From: a virus
IMG/VR virus record: IMGVR_UViG_3300021180_000006
Coordinates: 22,799-86,798 of that record
Length of the DNA: 64,000 bases
Direction: 5' to 3' (one strand)
The first letter of the stretch is position 1. Each line of letters starts with the position of its first letter. Positions 31,542 to 39,777 of this stretch are shown in pieces. The notes under the pieces are model-generated. The model did not search any database and was not told the origin of the DNA. It saw only the letters and a list, made by a program, of their open reading frames with translations. The translations under genes and the position numbers were made by a program.

Positions 31542-32360
31542 CTATGCCAGTTCATACGTCTTCACCGCCCCCGGCGCAATTCCCTCCTCCATCAACGTCG
31601 GCACGTCCAAGCTGAAATCCGCGGGCTGGCCCTTCTTCGTCCAGGCGTCCAGCGCCACGTCGTTACGGTGATGGGCCACGATGCACAGGGTCTTGCCGGG
31701 ATAGTTCGCGTGGATGTTCGTCATCTCGTCCAGAAACCGGCTCTTGAAATCGTTGAACGATTCGCCGCCGGGAATCTTCTCGTCCGGGTGCTCGATGAAA
31801 TAGCGCAGCTTGGGCAAGACGCTCTTGGATTCCACCCCCTGGAAAATCCCCGCATTCAACGGCCGCAGCGCCTGCGTCGAATAGAGGATCGGCGCCCCGG
31901 TCGCTTGGGCGATTTCCCCTGCCGTTTCGCGGGCTCGCCCCAGATCGGAGCTGATGATCCCGTCCAGAGGCGTATCCGCAAGCTGCTGACCCACGGCGAT
32001 GGCCGCGGCTTTGCCCTTGGGCGAAAGCGGAACGTCCACCCAGCCGCGAATCTTGTCCCCGTCCTCGTTCAGTTGAGTATCGCCATGACGGACGAAGACC
32101 AGCTTGGTGGGTTGCGAGGCAGGGGGGGTCACGGATTCCTCGTTGTGGAGAAGGGCCAATCCCCGCGAGGCTTCGACGGCACGCAGAGTCACCGCCGGAT
32201 CGCTGCGATCGACTAAAGTCCGGTCGCGCTCGAAGTCCGCGCGCCAGATGGAGACGGGGATCATCTCCTGCCTCTGCCGGGCATTCTCAGCCAGGACAGC
32301 GGAGACGGCCGCGGAAACGGCGATGGCGACCACATCGGGATCGAATGGGTTGGGCATCAT
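31542..32360 (-). CDS. Histidine phosphatase family protein
   Basis: 272 aa. Residues 1-85 are an extra N-terminal part with an Ala-rich helix. From 86 on the phosphoglycerate-mutase-like superfamily is clear: LVFVRHGDTQLN (catalytic RHG), then ISSDLGRARETA, LRPLNAGIFQG, and LCIVAHHRNDV with the second His. The family dephosphorylates sugars, nucleotides or proteins. Among glycan enzymes a sugar-phosphate substrate is likely, but not shown. Confidence 0.85.
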   Translation of the reverse strand: MMPNPFDPDVVAIAVSAAVSAVLAENARQRQEMIPVSIWRADFERDRTLVDRSDPAVTLRAVEASRGLALLHNEESVTPPASQPTKLVFVRHGDTQLNEDGDKIRGWVDVPLSPKGKAAAIAVGQQLADTPLDGIISSDLGRARETAGEIAQATGAPILYSTQALRPLNAGIFQGVESKSVLPKLRYFIEHPDEKIPGGESFNDFKSRFLDEMTNIHANYPGKTLCIVAHHRNDVALDAWTKKGQPADFSLDVPTLMEEGIAPGAVKTYELA

Positions 32361-32363
32361 TGA

Positions 32364-32431
32364 TTTCCAAAGGTGGCGGGAAGGTGGCGGGGAAGGTGGC
32401 GGAAGGTGGCGGAAGGTGGCGGAAGGTAGCC
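32364..32431. repeat. Tandem GGTGGCGGAA repeat
   Basis: About six near-identical units (GGAAGGTGGCGG type, 10-12 bases) between the phosphatase start and the head-closure-like gene. Short tandem repeats of this kind can change copy number. Confidence 0.8.
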
Positions 32432-32432
32432 T

Positions 32433-32795
32433 TTATCCCATCGCTGCTTCGGCGTGAATCGTCCAGCCCCCCAGGTCCTGACTGATGATGGCGGTGATGC
32501 GGAAAGTCGTCGGGGTATCTTGAATCTGCCAGGGACCGACCAGCTTGTCGCCACGCTCCGGCCGGGTGGTCAATCCTCCGGCGGGACTTGCGGCGATGAA
32601 CATGGAGACCATCTTCACCCGGTACTTCTGCCCCTCTTTGATGACCTCGGGCTGATGGCGATCGACGACCGGAGTGATGTTGATCGAAGGCTGTACGACT
32701 CCCCCGACCGGCTTGGGCGTGTAGACCCAGGGCTCGCCGAAATCCAGGAGCATGGCCGCAGCGTCGGCGCCGAGTGCTGTATCGAGGGAGCCCAT
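32433..32795 (-). CDS. Head-closure/head-tail connector-like protein
   Basis: 120 aa, beta-rich: WVYTPKPVGGVVQPSINITP, KYRVKMVSMFIAASPAGG and TTFRITAIISQDLGGWTIHA. Small beta-barrel proteins of this size join head and tail in siphophages. Assigned on size, strand pattern and position between capsid and tail genes. Confidence 0.5.
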   Translation of the reverse strand: MGSLDTALGADAAAMLLDFGEPWVYTPKPVGGVVQPSINITPVVDRHQPEVIKEGQKYRVKMVSMFIAASPAGGLTTRPERGDKLVGPWQIQDTPTTFRITAIISQDLGGWTIHAEAAMG

Positions 32796-32836
32796 CAGTT
32801 AAAACTCGAAACTCGAATGACGAATGACGAAACCGG

Positions 32837-32854
32837 AGCGCTACACGTAGCGCT
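32837..32854. repeat. Short perfect hairpin between genes
   Basis: AGCGCTAC and GTAGCGCT are separated by two bases. The same bases form a direct repeat GCGCTACACG. Possibly an RNA processing or termination hairpin for the leftward transcript; there is no T run. Confidence 0.45.
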
Positions 32855-32865
32855 ACACGACGCAT

Positions 32866-33408
32866 CTAACCGTGGTGCCGGAAAAGACTTACGCCGCGGG
32901 CATTTAGCCAGGGGGTGAGCAGGTTCTCGAAGATGTTCCGCTCCAGCCGCCAGCGTTCCGGGCTGCGATTGCCGCCGGCCTTCACCCCGTCAAAGTCCGC
33001 CTCACCCTGCCAGTCGGCACCGAAGACCTCGATGCGCTTGCACCCGATGAACTCGGCATAGACACAGGCGGCGATGGCGGTGAAGACGCGCCACTGCGGA
33101 ACCCCGCCTGCCCCTTGGCAATGAGGATCGAGGCTCTCGAAGCTGGGGAGTACCCGCCAGGGCCAGGGCTTGTCGGTCTGTCTCAGATGCTCGATCGCGC
33201 CTTCGGTGGTCAACAGCTCGGGCATGCCGCGGACGTGGGCGCGTTCGGCTTCGATCAGCGGATAGTCTCCGGCGGCCCAGACATCGGCCGGGAAGAACGC
33301 GCTCGCGCGGTTGACGGCGATCACGATGACATCGGCGCCGAAGCCAATCGGGGACGTGGCAGATAGTGACGTACCGGGGCAGAGGATGGCGGCGGTGGGG
33401 GGGTTCAT
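32866..33408 (-). CDS. Sugar-transferase-like (MptE/DUF115-type) protein
   Basis: 180 aa. ILCPGTSLSATSPIGFGADV then VIAVNRASAFFPADVWAAGD resembles the Rossmann-like core of MptE/DUF115 and sialyltransferase-like proteins common in phage glycan loci. A later CKRIEVFGADWQGEADFD is consistent. ATGA overlap with the glycosyltransferase upstream. Activity inferred. Confidence 0.5.
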   Translation of the reverse strand: MNPPTAAILCPGTSLSATSPIGFGADVIVIAVNRASAFFPADVWAAGDYPLIEAERAHVRGMPELLTTEGAIEHLRQTDKPWPWRVLPSFESLDPHCQGAGGVPQWRVFTAIAACVYAEFIGCKRIEVFGADWQGEADFDGVKAGGNRSPERWRLERNIFENLLTPWLNARGVSLFRHHG

Positions 33409-33965
33409 GGTGCGAAGTAGTGGTAAACCGGCCCCTCCAGAAACACCTCGCTCTTGAGCAGCGGGCGCAATCGGTGCGAGTAATCCCGGTCCTCCCCGTG
33501 CGTCAAAGGCTTGAATCCCGTTGCGATGGCCAGCTCGGTCTTCACCGGGTTCAGATGATTCGGTGGCCGGAAGTAGGTCTTGCTCCCCGGAGGCCCGGTT
33601 TCAAACCAGCGCGAATACTGCATCGAATGAATGAATGTTTCGGGCTTGGCCGGCGCCGGTCGCACGAGAAGACCTTCCAGCCCCACCACATCGGGATTCT
33701 CCTGGAGCGCAGTCAGAATCCGCGGGCAATAGTCGTCGGTCACCAGGTCGTCGTCGTCGATGAACGAGCAGTAGGGGATCGACCATTCTTGCGGACCGCG
33801 GAGCAATTCGTTGCGCTTCTGGCCCACCGGTTTTTCCCCGGCGTCGGTGTGGATGAAGATCGATATCTCGGTGATCGAGCACTGCGCTGAGAGGCGGTCC
33901 ATCAGGCGCTGGAGCTGCCCGACGCGATGGTTCAGATGGCAGATCAGGATCGCCAGGCGGGGCAT
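33405..33965 (-). CDS. GT-A glycosyltransferase (family 2-like)
   Basis: 186 aa from ATG 33965. LAILICHLNHRVGQLQRLMD opens the fold, CSFIDDDDLVTDDY carries the acidic metal-binding motif (DDDD) and FKPLTHGEDRDYSHRLRPLL the conserved ED acceptor-side segment. Transfers a sugar from a nucleotide donor. Overlaps the next gene by four bases. Confidence 0.7.
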   Translation of the reverse strand: MPRLAILICHLNHRVGQLQRLMDRLSAQCSITEISIFIHTDAGEKPVGQKRNELLRGPQEWSIPYCSFIDDDDLVTDDYCPRILTALQENPDVVGLEGLLVRPAPAKPETFIHSMQYSRWFETGPPGSKTYFRPPNHLNPVKTELAIATGFKPLTHGEDRDYSHRLRPLLKSEVFLEGPVYHYFAP

Positions 33966-33983
33966 GCGGGCATGCGCCAAAAG

Positions 33984-34562
33984 TCAGAGGGGGAGACGGG
34001 GAGACACGGGGACACGGAGACAGCGTTTGTGTAGCGCCCGGCGCACCATGTCTTTGACGACCGAGGGGTGGACGCAGCCCGGCGGGGAAGGCAGGTGCAG
34101 CTTGCCGTAATCCGCCGCAACTTCGTCCGCGATTTCTTCGATCTGTTCGGCGATTTCAGCCTTTTCTTTTTCGGTCAAGGCCGCGCGTCCGAACTGTTCC
34201 CCCCCGCGGTTGATCGCCTCGCGAATGCCCCGCGTGAAGGCGTCCAGCTCCTCGTAAGGACCGCCGCCGCGTGGGCCTGCGTTGCGGATTTCGGGTTCCA
34301 GCCCGGCGAAATAGTCGAGCGTCTGGCCGTTCCGGCACTGGCAGTCCTTGACGACGATCGTCCCCTGCGGCGGCGTTTGGAGCGTCATGTCGCGGGTGCA
34401 TAACGGCTCGTCCCCATCGCGGAGTGAGTCGTCGATTTCCGGCGGCGATGGGACAACGCCCGGCGCCAGATCGCGCACCTCTCCCGTCCCCGCGCAGCGC
34501 TCGCACTTGCGCGTATGCAACAGCGTGATGGCGCCTTTACCTTGGCAGTCGGGACAGATCAT
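33984..34562 (-). CDS. DnaJ-type zinc finger protein
   Basis: 192 aa from ATG 34562 with AAAGGA ahead. CPDCQGKGAI and CERCAGTGEV form one DnaJ-like zinc finger at residues 3-31, and CQC recurs near 85. The C-terminal half is helical (LTEKEKAEIAEQIEEIADEV). No J domain. The 3' end runs into a GGGAGACACGGGGACACGG-type repeat that encodes its last residues. Confidence 0.6.
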   Translation of the reverse strand: MICPDCQGKGAITLLHTRKCERCAGTGEVRDLAPGVVPSPPEIDDSLRDGDEPLCTRDMTLQTPPQGTIVVKDCQCRNGQTLDYFAGLEPEIRNAGPRGGGPYEELDAFTRGIREAINRGGEQFGRAALTEKEKAEIAEQIEEIADEVAADYGKLHLPSPPGCVHPSVVKDMVRRALHKRCLRVPVSPRLPL

Positions 34563-34827
34563 GACTGATCCTTTCTCGCACACGTTTCATTGTCCACGGC
34601 GCGATCCCCCGTTCGCCCCCGTTGTGTTCGGCCGTCATCAGAATCCAGTGAATCCGCAGCGCCCCGATGGTCATCAAGAGGGAGGCGCGGAGCGCTTGCC
34701 GTCGTGAAATCGTTGACGGTCCCCAAGGCGTTGCGGCGCGAAGAAAACGGTAATGGCTGATCGCGAGTGCCGGCATCCGCAGGATGAAATCGGGCCAGCG
34801 CCGCGGCGTGAGTTTGAACGGCTTCAT
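34537..34827 (-). CDS. Small basic, partly hydrophobic protein
   Basis: 96 aa. N-terminus MKPFKLTPRRWPDFILRMPA; a hydrophobic segment LRASLLMTIGALRIHWILM may touch membrane; the end is basic (MKRVRERISHDLSRLPR). Couples to the gene upstream by an ATGA overlap. Unknown. Confidence 0.55.
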   Translation of the reverse strand: MKPFKLTPRRWPDFILRMPALAISHYRFLRAATPWGPSTISRRQALRASLLMTIGALRIHWILMTAEHNGGERGIAPWTMKRVRERISHDLSRLPR

Positions 34828-35057
34828 GCGTTCAGTATCTCCAGACAGGTGCGTACCGACACGTGCTCCTCGATCTGGCGCGGTTCGGTCACGGCAAAGC
34901 CGGCCAGGCGGTAATCGTGCAGGCGGCTCGTCAGCGTGCGGAGGGAAATATCCAGGCTCCGCGCCGTCATCGTGCGATGGCCCTCCAGCGCCGCCAGACG
35001 ATCGAGGATCGCCGCCCGTTCGATCTCGGCTAACGTGGGCTCGATCACGGCTGACAT
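34824..35057 (-). CDS. Fis/NtrC-type helix-turn-helix protein
   Basis: 77 aa. AAILDRLAALEGHRTMTARS followed by LDISLRTLTSRLHDYRLAGF matches the Fis-family C-terminal DNA-binding domain of NtrC-type regulators, here without a sigma-54 ATPase domain. It could regulate the phage or be structural to the nucleoid. Overlaps the glycosyltransferase gene by 13 bases. Confidence 0.7.
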   Translation of the reverse strand: MSAVIEPTLAEIERAAILDRLAALEGHRTMTARSLDISLRTLTSRLHDYRLAGFAVTEPRQIEEHVSVRTCLEILNA

Positions 35058-35815
35058 AGTGCCGCCTCGACGCAGCTCCTGAAAGTCAATTCGCTCGTGA
35101 GTCGCCGGTAGTTCGTCTCCCCATCCCCGTTCTGCATCGCCTCTTTCAACCGCTCCAGGGGATAAACATCGTAGGGATAAAAGTCGTGACAGAACTCCGA
35201 CACCAGCGGCAGTTTCCAGCAGGAGAACAGCGTAAATCTCAGAGGTTCCAGCAGAAACAAATTATCTTGATGGAGGCACAATCCCACCCGTGAAGTCGCA
35301 AGCTGCTCGTCGCGTTCTTTGCCCCAGCAGGCGTTGCCGATGACGATCCCGGCGCGCTGGAGTTCCTGCACGATATGGTCGCGGCGGCCGTAGATGTAGG
35401 CTTGATGGGTGGCGTCGTATTGGAACGTGCTCGAGCGCTCGCCGCCCAGCCCCGCATGACCGCCCATGGGGACGTAGCGGACTCTGGGATTGTCCTTGAA
35501 CTGTCCCGCCAGCCAGCGGTCGCTGATCCATACCTCGTCGAATTTCTCGGGGATGAAACCCGCCAGTCCGTTGATGGGCCGCTCCAGCATCCAGGCGATC
35601 ATGCGGCAGCGCTTGACGCGCCGGGCCGCCGCCACTGCCAGCGCGTTTCCATTCGTCGGAGCCAGGACATAAACCGTCGGGTCCGGAGGGAAGTGATTGA
35701 TCTCCGACATTTCGCAGCGGGGAAAGCCCGACAGGTCGATCAGCTTGTGGTAATCCGAATAGCTGTCATACGTCTTACCCTCGTCGTTGCGGAGTGTGAC
35801 AAAGCGGATGTTCAT
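35045..35815 (-). CDS. GT-B-like glycosyltransferase
   Basis: 256 aa from ATG 35815. NIRFVTLRNDEGKTYDSYSD at the start, EVWISDRWLAGQF in the middle, and the C-terminal ATSRVGLCLHQDNLFLLEPL, FSCWKLPLVSEFCHDFYPY correspond to the donor-binding half of GT-B enzymes of the CgeB/GT1 type (the serine, glutamate and Arg positions are present). Probable sugar transfer. Confidence 0.6.
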   Translation of the reverse strand: MNIRFVTLRNDEGKTYDSYSDYHKLIDLSGFPRCEMSEINHFPPDPTVYVLAPTNGNALAVAAARRVKRCRMIAWMLERPINGLAGFIPEKFDEVWISDRWLAGQFKDNPRVRYVPMGGHAGLGGERSSTFQYDATHQAYIYGRRDHIVQELQRAGIVIGNACWGKERDEQLATSRVGLCLHQDNLFLLEPLRFTLFSCWKLPLVSEFCHDFYPYDVYPLERLKEAMQNGDGETNYRRLTSELTFRSCVEAALCQP

Positions 35816-35829
35816 CGGAGTCACTCCCC

Positions 35830-36159
35830 TCATTTGCAGTGTGACAGCACGGACGCCGCTTGTTTCTGAGTCAGGACTTTGCGCTTGAACGCCTTGAGGG
35901 CTTCTTCATTCGTGTCGTAGAAGGACCGGGCCAGGAGCAGATTGTAAGCCTCTTTCTTGTGCTCCAGGGACAGCGGGCGACCGGCCATGTACTCGGTATA
36001 AGCCTTGGCGATCAACTCCCACACATAGATTTCCCCATCGACGCCAAACAGGTCTTTTTTGAAATTGGCGATCACCTGCTCATCGGTGAATCCGTCCACT
36101 TCCGCGAGCTTGGCGTGGAATTGTTTGATGCGGTCTATTTGCGAAACGGTGAGGCTCAT
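35830..36159 (-). CDS. Hypothetical helical protein
   Basis: 109 aa from the ATG overlapping the upstream stop. Helical throughout: IDRIKQFHAKLAEVDGFTDE, VWELIAKAYTEYMAGRPLSL, EALKAFKRKVLTQKQAASVL. Not recognised. It lies between a methyltransferase and a glycosyltransferase gene and is coupled to the former. Confidence 0.6.
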   Translation of the reverse strand: MSLTVSQIDRIKQFHAKLAEVDGFTDEQVIANFKKDLFGVDGEIYVWELIAKAYTEYMAGRPLSLEHKKEAYNLLLARSFYDTNEEALKAFKRKVLTQKQAASVLSHCK

Positions 36160-36689
36160 TGCTTCTCCGGCCAGCGCATCCACGGATGAAGATAAGTCAC
36201 GATCCCCTCTTTCACCATCTCGTCGATCGCCTTGTGGCAGCCGGCGCAGTAACGGTAGTCATCCACCAGCGCCATGGCGCCCGGGAGCATGCGCTTGGCC
36301 AGCCATTCACAGACGAAGCGGTAGGAGGAATACCAGTCGCAATCGAGATACACGAACGCGAACTTCACCTCAGGGTCGAACTCCGGCAGCGTCTTCTGGA
36401 ACGTCCCTTTGACGCAGATGACGTTGTGATACTCGGCCAGGTGCTCGATCACATGATCGCTCCTGAACTGGCCCGGTGGATTGTCCTGATCCAGCCAGGG
36501 ATCATAAGGGGCGTCATACGGCATGCCCTCGAAGGTGTCGAAGGCGTAGACCGTCCGTCCATAGCCAGCGAGCTGCACCGTCGAGCCGCCTTCAAACACG
36601 CCGAATTCCGCGATCGGTCCCGGCGGCACCTTGGGGATCATCTGCGAGAAATCCGCTGAGTGGGAAATGATCGGCGCGGGGGTGTACAT
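36156..36689 (-). CDS. TylF/macrocin-type O-methyltransferase
   Basis: 177 aa. GPIAEFGVFEGGSTVQLAGY is the SAM-binding loop, VYAFDTFEGMPYD the family hallmark, VICVKGTFQKTLPEFD and FAFVYLDCDWYSSY carry the Asp metal ligands, and GAMALVDDY completes the site. TylF-type enzymes methylate sugar hydroxyls on macrolides and other glycans. This directly supports sugar decoration as the theme of the locus. Slightly shorter than most family members at the N-terminus. Confidence 0.85.
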   Translation of the reverse strand: MYTPAPIISHSADFSQMIPKVPPGPIAEFGVFEGGSTVQLAGYGRTVYAFDTFEGMPYDAPYDPWLDQDNPPGQFRSDHVIEHLAEYHNVICVKGTFQKTLPEFDPEVKFAFVYLDCDWYSSYRFVCEWLAKRMLPGAMALVDDYRYCAGCHKAIDEMVKEGIVTYLHPWMRWPEKQ

Positions 36690-36692
36690 GGA

Positions 36693-36793
36693 GGAAAGAG
36701 AGAGGGGGAGTGGGTGAGGGGGAGAGGGGGGTGACGGGGGAAAGCCTAGCTTTGCTTTTCTCCCACTCGCCCACTCGCCCCCTCTCCCCCTCC
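36693..36793. repeat. GA-rich tract and its inverted arm
   Basis: GAGAGGGGGAGTGGGTGAGG-type sequence (36699-36740) is followed after a short AT-rich loop by CTCCCACTCGCCCACTCGCC and CCTCTCCCCCTCC (36761-36793). The second arm lies in frame at the 3' end of the next gene and encodes its Gly/Glu/Arg-rich tail. Confidence 0.8.
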
Positions 36794-37483
36794 TCCCGCC
36801 TCCGGCCGCAACGGCTCAAACCCCTCGGGCAGCGCGACATCCGGCGGCGGGGGCAATTCCCGCTCGACTTTCCTGCCCAGGTTCTCCCACTGCCGCTGGA
36901 AGTGATAGGCGTAGGAGCCGATCCGCGCGAAGCGGCAGCCCTCGTTGAAGACCTTCACCTTGAAATCGGCGTCGTTGTCGTGCGGGAACGGGATCTTGTC
37001 GGGCAGCCCGCCCTTCTCGAGAAACCAGCTTTTGCGGAAGGCCGAGGGGCTGTACCAGCCGAAAATGTCCAGCTCGATCGAGGACCGGCCGGCGTTGTCG
37101 ACGGCGCAGAAGTGCTCGAAGCCGGGGCGATCGAAACTCGTGGCGGTGCGGCCGAAGTTGGCCCCGATGTTCGAGCCCGCCACCCCGATGGCGCCGCACT
37201 CGACCAGTCGCAGACAGAGCCAGTCGGCATCGTTGATGTGCCGGCGGATATTCTCGTCCCAGCCGGGGGCATAGACGATATCGGAGTTGTCCCAGAGGAG
37301 AATGTCGTACTTAGCGCGTTTGGCCAGCCAGTTCCATGCCGGATAAACATCATCGGGCGTGGTGCCCACGACGTAGAGCAACTGGTAGGGACAGCAGGTA
37401 TTGTCCGCCAGCATCTGGCGTTTGAGTTCCAGGCAGGCGTTGTTCTCCGGGCTGTCGTGATGGGGGAAGATCAGGGAGATCAT
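36746..37483 (-). CDS. GT-A glycosyltransferase (family 2-like)
   Basis: 245 aa. MISLIFPHHDSPENNACLEL is the N-terminal strand-loop, ILLWDNSDIVYAPGWDENI carries the DxD-like acidic site, and FPHDNDADFKVKVFNEG the second acidic loop before a basic end. The C-terminal 20 residues come from the GA-rich repeat and are probably not native. Sits within the glycan block. Confidence 0.65.
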   Translation of the reverse strand: MISLIFPHHDSPENNACLELKRQMLADNTCCPYQLLYVVGTTPDDVYPAWNWLAKRAKYDILLWDNSDIVYAPGWDENIRRHINDADWLCLRLVECGAIGVAGSNIGANFGRTATSFDRPGFEHFCAVDNAGRSSIELDIFGWYSPSAFRKSWFLEKGGLPDKIPFPHDNDADFKVKVFNEGCRFARIGSYAYHFQRQWENLGRKVERELPPPPDVALPEGFEPLRPEAGGGGEGASGRVGEKQS

Positions 37484-37509
37484 TGTAATAATGGCGATAG
37501 GAGATCGGC

Positions 37510-37986
37510 ATGGTCACAACAGTTACAACGCGAAATCACATCCCGGGCGATTTGGTGGAAGACAAAACCGTGGAAGATCAAGAAGTACTGTTGGATGTCG
37601 ATGACATCACGAACGTCCACTTCATCGCAAGCATGAGCGGTGCCTACTGGCTTTCGGAGATGCGCAACGGGCAGAAATATCTAATCGTGCCCGATGCCGA
37701 CAATCACATTCTCCGGAAAGCGGTGCGAAAATTCATGTCCGATCTGATGATTATGGAGGCCGTCGCGCAAAAAGTTGGCTTCTACCACGTTCGCCAGGAT
37801 GGCATACGATTCACCGGTTGCTTCTGGAGAAAAGACATTGAGCGCCATGACCAACCAAAGGAACTGCCAGCACTTCCGCAATCTGCCTTCGATAAAATCA
37901 GAGACGTTGGGCTCGATGAGGCGTGGCCTGAAATCGAGCCACTCGTTGTCGGCTGGAGGGCCAAGCAACTTCCCGAACGCCCATGA
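37510..37986 (+). CDS. Hypothetical protein
   Basis: 158 aa, rightward. A TGTAATAAT box at 37483-37491 looks like an extended -10, and AGGAG precedes the ATG. The protein is alpha/beta with VHFIASMSGAYWLSEMRNGQ, KYLIVPDADNHILRKAVRK and FTGCFWRKDIERHD. Not recognised. It is another rightward insert in the leftward glycan block. Confidence 0.65.
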   Translation: MVTTVTTRNHIPGDLVEDKTVEDQEVLLDVDDITNVHFIASMSGAYWLSEMRNGQKYLIVPDADNHILRKAVRKFMSDLMIMEAVAQKVGFYHVRQDGIRFTGCFWRKDIERHDQPKELPALPQSAFDKIRDVGLDEAWPEIEPLVVGWRAKQLPERP

Positions 37987-37988
37987 AC

Positions 37989-38579
37989 CTACAGAATCAG
38001 CACTCCGATTCCGCAGCCCGTGTTCGGATCGTCGTGAATGAACTCGATCGTCTTGCCGGGATTCTCCTGTTTCAACTCGTTCCAGTGCTCCGCCGCGCCG
38101 TCGCACATGCGCAGGCCGCAGATGTCATGGAAGGCGATCAGCTTCGGGAGGAGCATCAGGGCGTTGCGGTAATCGCTTTCGATCGAGCGGTAGGAATGAT
38201 CGGCGTCGATCCATACCAGATCGGCCTGGCTCACGGTCGAGTTCATGAACAGCCGGAAATTCACCGACTGGCTGTCGCCGATGAACAGGCGGATGCCCTC
38301 ACCTTTGCCGAAGCCTGGTGCGATTCCGGTAGGAGCGCGGAGGTCGGCGCCGAAGCATTCCCAGGCGAAGGTGTCGTGGAAGAACTGGATCAATCCCCCG
38401 GTGGAGACGCCGATTTCCAGGTAGCGCTTGATCCCGCGGCCTTCCACCCATTGGCAGAAGTTGGCCAGTTCAAGGGGATTCTGCTCGATGGTGTACGGTC
38501 CGGGGAAGGCCGGGTCGATCGCCGGGAGGATTCCGCGGGCGGTGATTTCGGAGAAGTAGTCCAGGATCGGCTCGACTAT
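37989..38579 (-). CDS. Class I SAM methyltransferase, unusual start
   Basis: The canonical start is the GTG at 38447 (152 aa). The same frame, open and protein-like, continues upstream to 38579 as VEPILDYFSEITARG then PAFPGPYTIEQNPLELANF, the normal N-terminal helices of this family, with an ATA codon where ATG would overlap the previous stop. I annotate the longer form. Motif I is KRYLEIGVSTGGLIQFF, with ADLVWIDADHSYRS as the metal-binding Asp region. Likely sugar or small-molecule methylation. Confidence 0.65.
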   Translation of the reverse strand: MVEPILDYFSEITARGILPAIDPAFPGPYTIEQNPLELANFCQWVEGRGIKRYLEIGVSTGGLIQFFHDTFAWECFGADLRAPTGIAPGFGKGEGIRLFIGDSQSVNFRLFMNSTVSQADLVWIDADHSYRSIESDYRNALMLLPKLIAFHDICGLRMCDGAAEHWNELKQENPGKTIEFIHDDPNTGCGIGVLIL

Positions 38580-39175
38580 GAAAGCCGGTTTCGTTCCAAA
38601 AAAACCCCGTAGGGACTGCGAAGTATCCTTCGTCGGGCGGTCTCCATCATCTTTGGGTCGCTATTGAACATCTCGTTGAAGTTGTCGCCTTCAACAGCTT
38701 CGGCAGCGTGCACGCAGACGACGAATCTTTCCCCTCCAGCAGCGGTTCCCCAGATGCTGTCGTAGTTCGCGCCATCGGCCAGGATGGATGTCGCCAGATC
38801 GCAGGCCAACTCGTCTCGGGCCAACTCCGACGCCGATGGGACATACATGCCGTTGCCGTTTTCGTAGAACGCCTGATCTGGAGCACCGGCGGCGCGGTGT
38901 TTGGCGATGCGATCCTTCAAGGTTTGGTCGCCCCATGCGCCCAGCCGCATGGTGCGCTCGGCCTGCTCATTAAGCCATATTCCACGGCGATTAAGCCATG
39001 TTGCACGGCGGACCAATTGAATCTGGAACAGAATGATGCCGAGGTATAAGAAATCACGCCAAGGCCACCATCCCTGCGGCCAAACGACGAGATACACGGC
39101 GCACAGAAGCAATCCAGGCCATAGTGCGGGCTTTGGTTTCAGCGTGTAATGCAGTTTGGCAAGCGGTTCGCTCAT
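38576..39175 (-). CDS. Membrane-anchored hypothetical protein
   Basis: 199 aa. Two hydrophobic spans: ALWPGLLLCAVYLVVWPQGW and FLYLGIILFQIQLV. The soluble C-terminal part (80-199) has GDQTLKDRIAKHRAAGAPDQ and ERFVVCVHAAEAVEGDNF. Not recognised. Overlaps the upstream methyltransferase gene by four bases. Confidence 0.6.
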   Translation of the reverse strand: MSEPLAKLHYTLKPKPALWPGLLLCAVYLVVWPQGWWPWRDFLYLGIILFQIQLVRRATWLNRRGIWLNEQAERTMRLGAWGDQTLKDRIAKHRAAGAPDQAFYENGNGMYVPSASELARDELACDLATSILADGANYDSIWGTAAGGERFVVCVHAAEAVEGDNFNEMFNSDPKMMETARRRILRSPYGVFLERNRLS

Positions 39176-39777
39176 CGCCGATAAACAGCATATCCGCAGT
39201 CGCTGGGCGGCTCGAAGAAGATTTCATCCGGCTCGCCCAGCACCTTCTGACATTCGGCGGCCACGGTTTCCTGGCAGGTGCGATGGCAGTAATCGTGCAC
39301 GATGACGGTGCCCCCCTTGGCCACCGGGAAATTCCGCAGCACGTGCTCGGTCGAGCCCCAGGTGTGCGGTCCGTCCTCCAGGAGCAGATCGATCGGGCCG
39401 CCGGCGAAGCGCTCGATCGACGGGCCATCGAGGCTGAACAGATCGACGTTGATGAAGTCGATGAACTGGCGCAGCTCCGGCGGGATCATCTGGCCGGTAT
39501 CGGCGTTGTTGTCGATGGAGAAGACTCGACCGAATTGGTTGTGCTGACAGCCCAGGGCCAGGTGCGAGGTCGAGCAGCCGAACAGACGGCCCACTTCCAC
39601 GATCACCTTGGGGCGCTTCTGCCGCACGGTGTTGTAGAGATAGACGCCCTCGTTCTCGAAACAGGAGCCGCAGGGCCAGTAGGACGGCACCGGGGAACCA
39701 TCGCCCAGGTAGCCGCCAAGTCGATCGACCAGGCCGTCGAGCTTGAGTAATTCGCTGCGCGCTTCATCGGGCGTCAT
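39172..39777 (-). CDS. Class I SAM methyltransferase (Methyltransf_24-like)
   Basis: 201 aa. VIVEVGRLFGCSTSHLALG is motif I, GRVFSIDNNADTGQ the acidic strand, PIDLLLEDGPHTWGSTEHVL the Asp/Gly/His region typical of the O-methyltransferase-3 and Methyltransf_24 group, and GTVIVHDYCHR the last ligand segment. Coupled by ATGA overlaps on both sides to glycan genes. Confidence 0.75.
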   Translation of the reverse strand: MTPDEARSELLKLDGLVDRLGGYLGDGSPVPSYWPCGSCFENEGVYLYNTVRQKRPKVIVEVGRLFGCSTSHLALGCQHNQFGRVFSIDNNADTGQMIPPELRQFIDFINVDLFSLDGPSIERFAGGPIDLLLEDGPHTWGSTEHVLRNFPVAKGGTVIVHDYCHRTCQETVAAECQKVLGEPDEIFFEPPSDCGYAVYRR

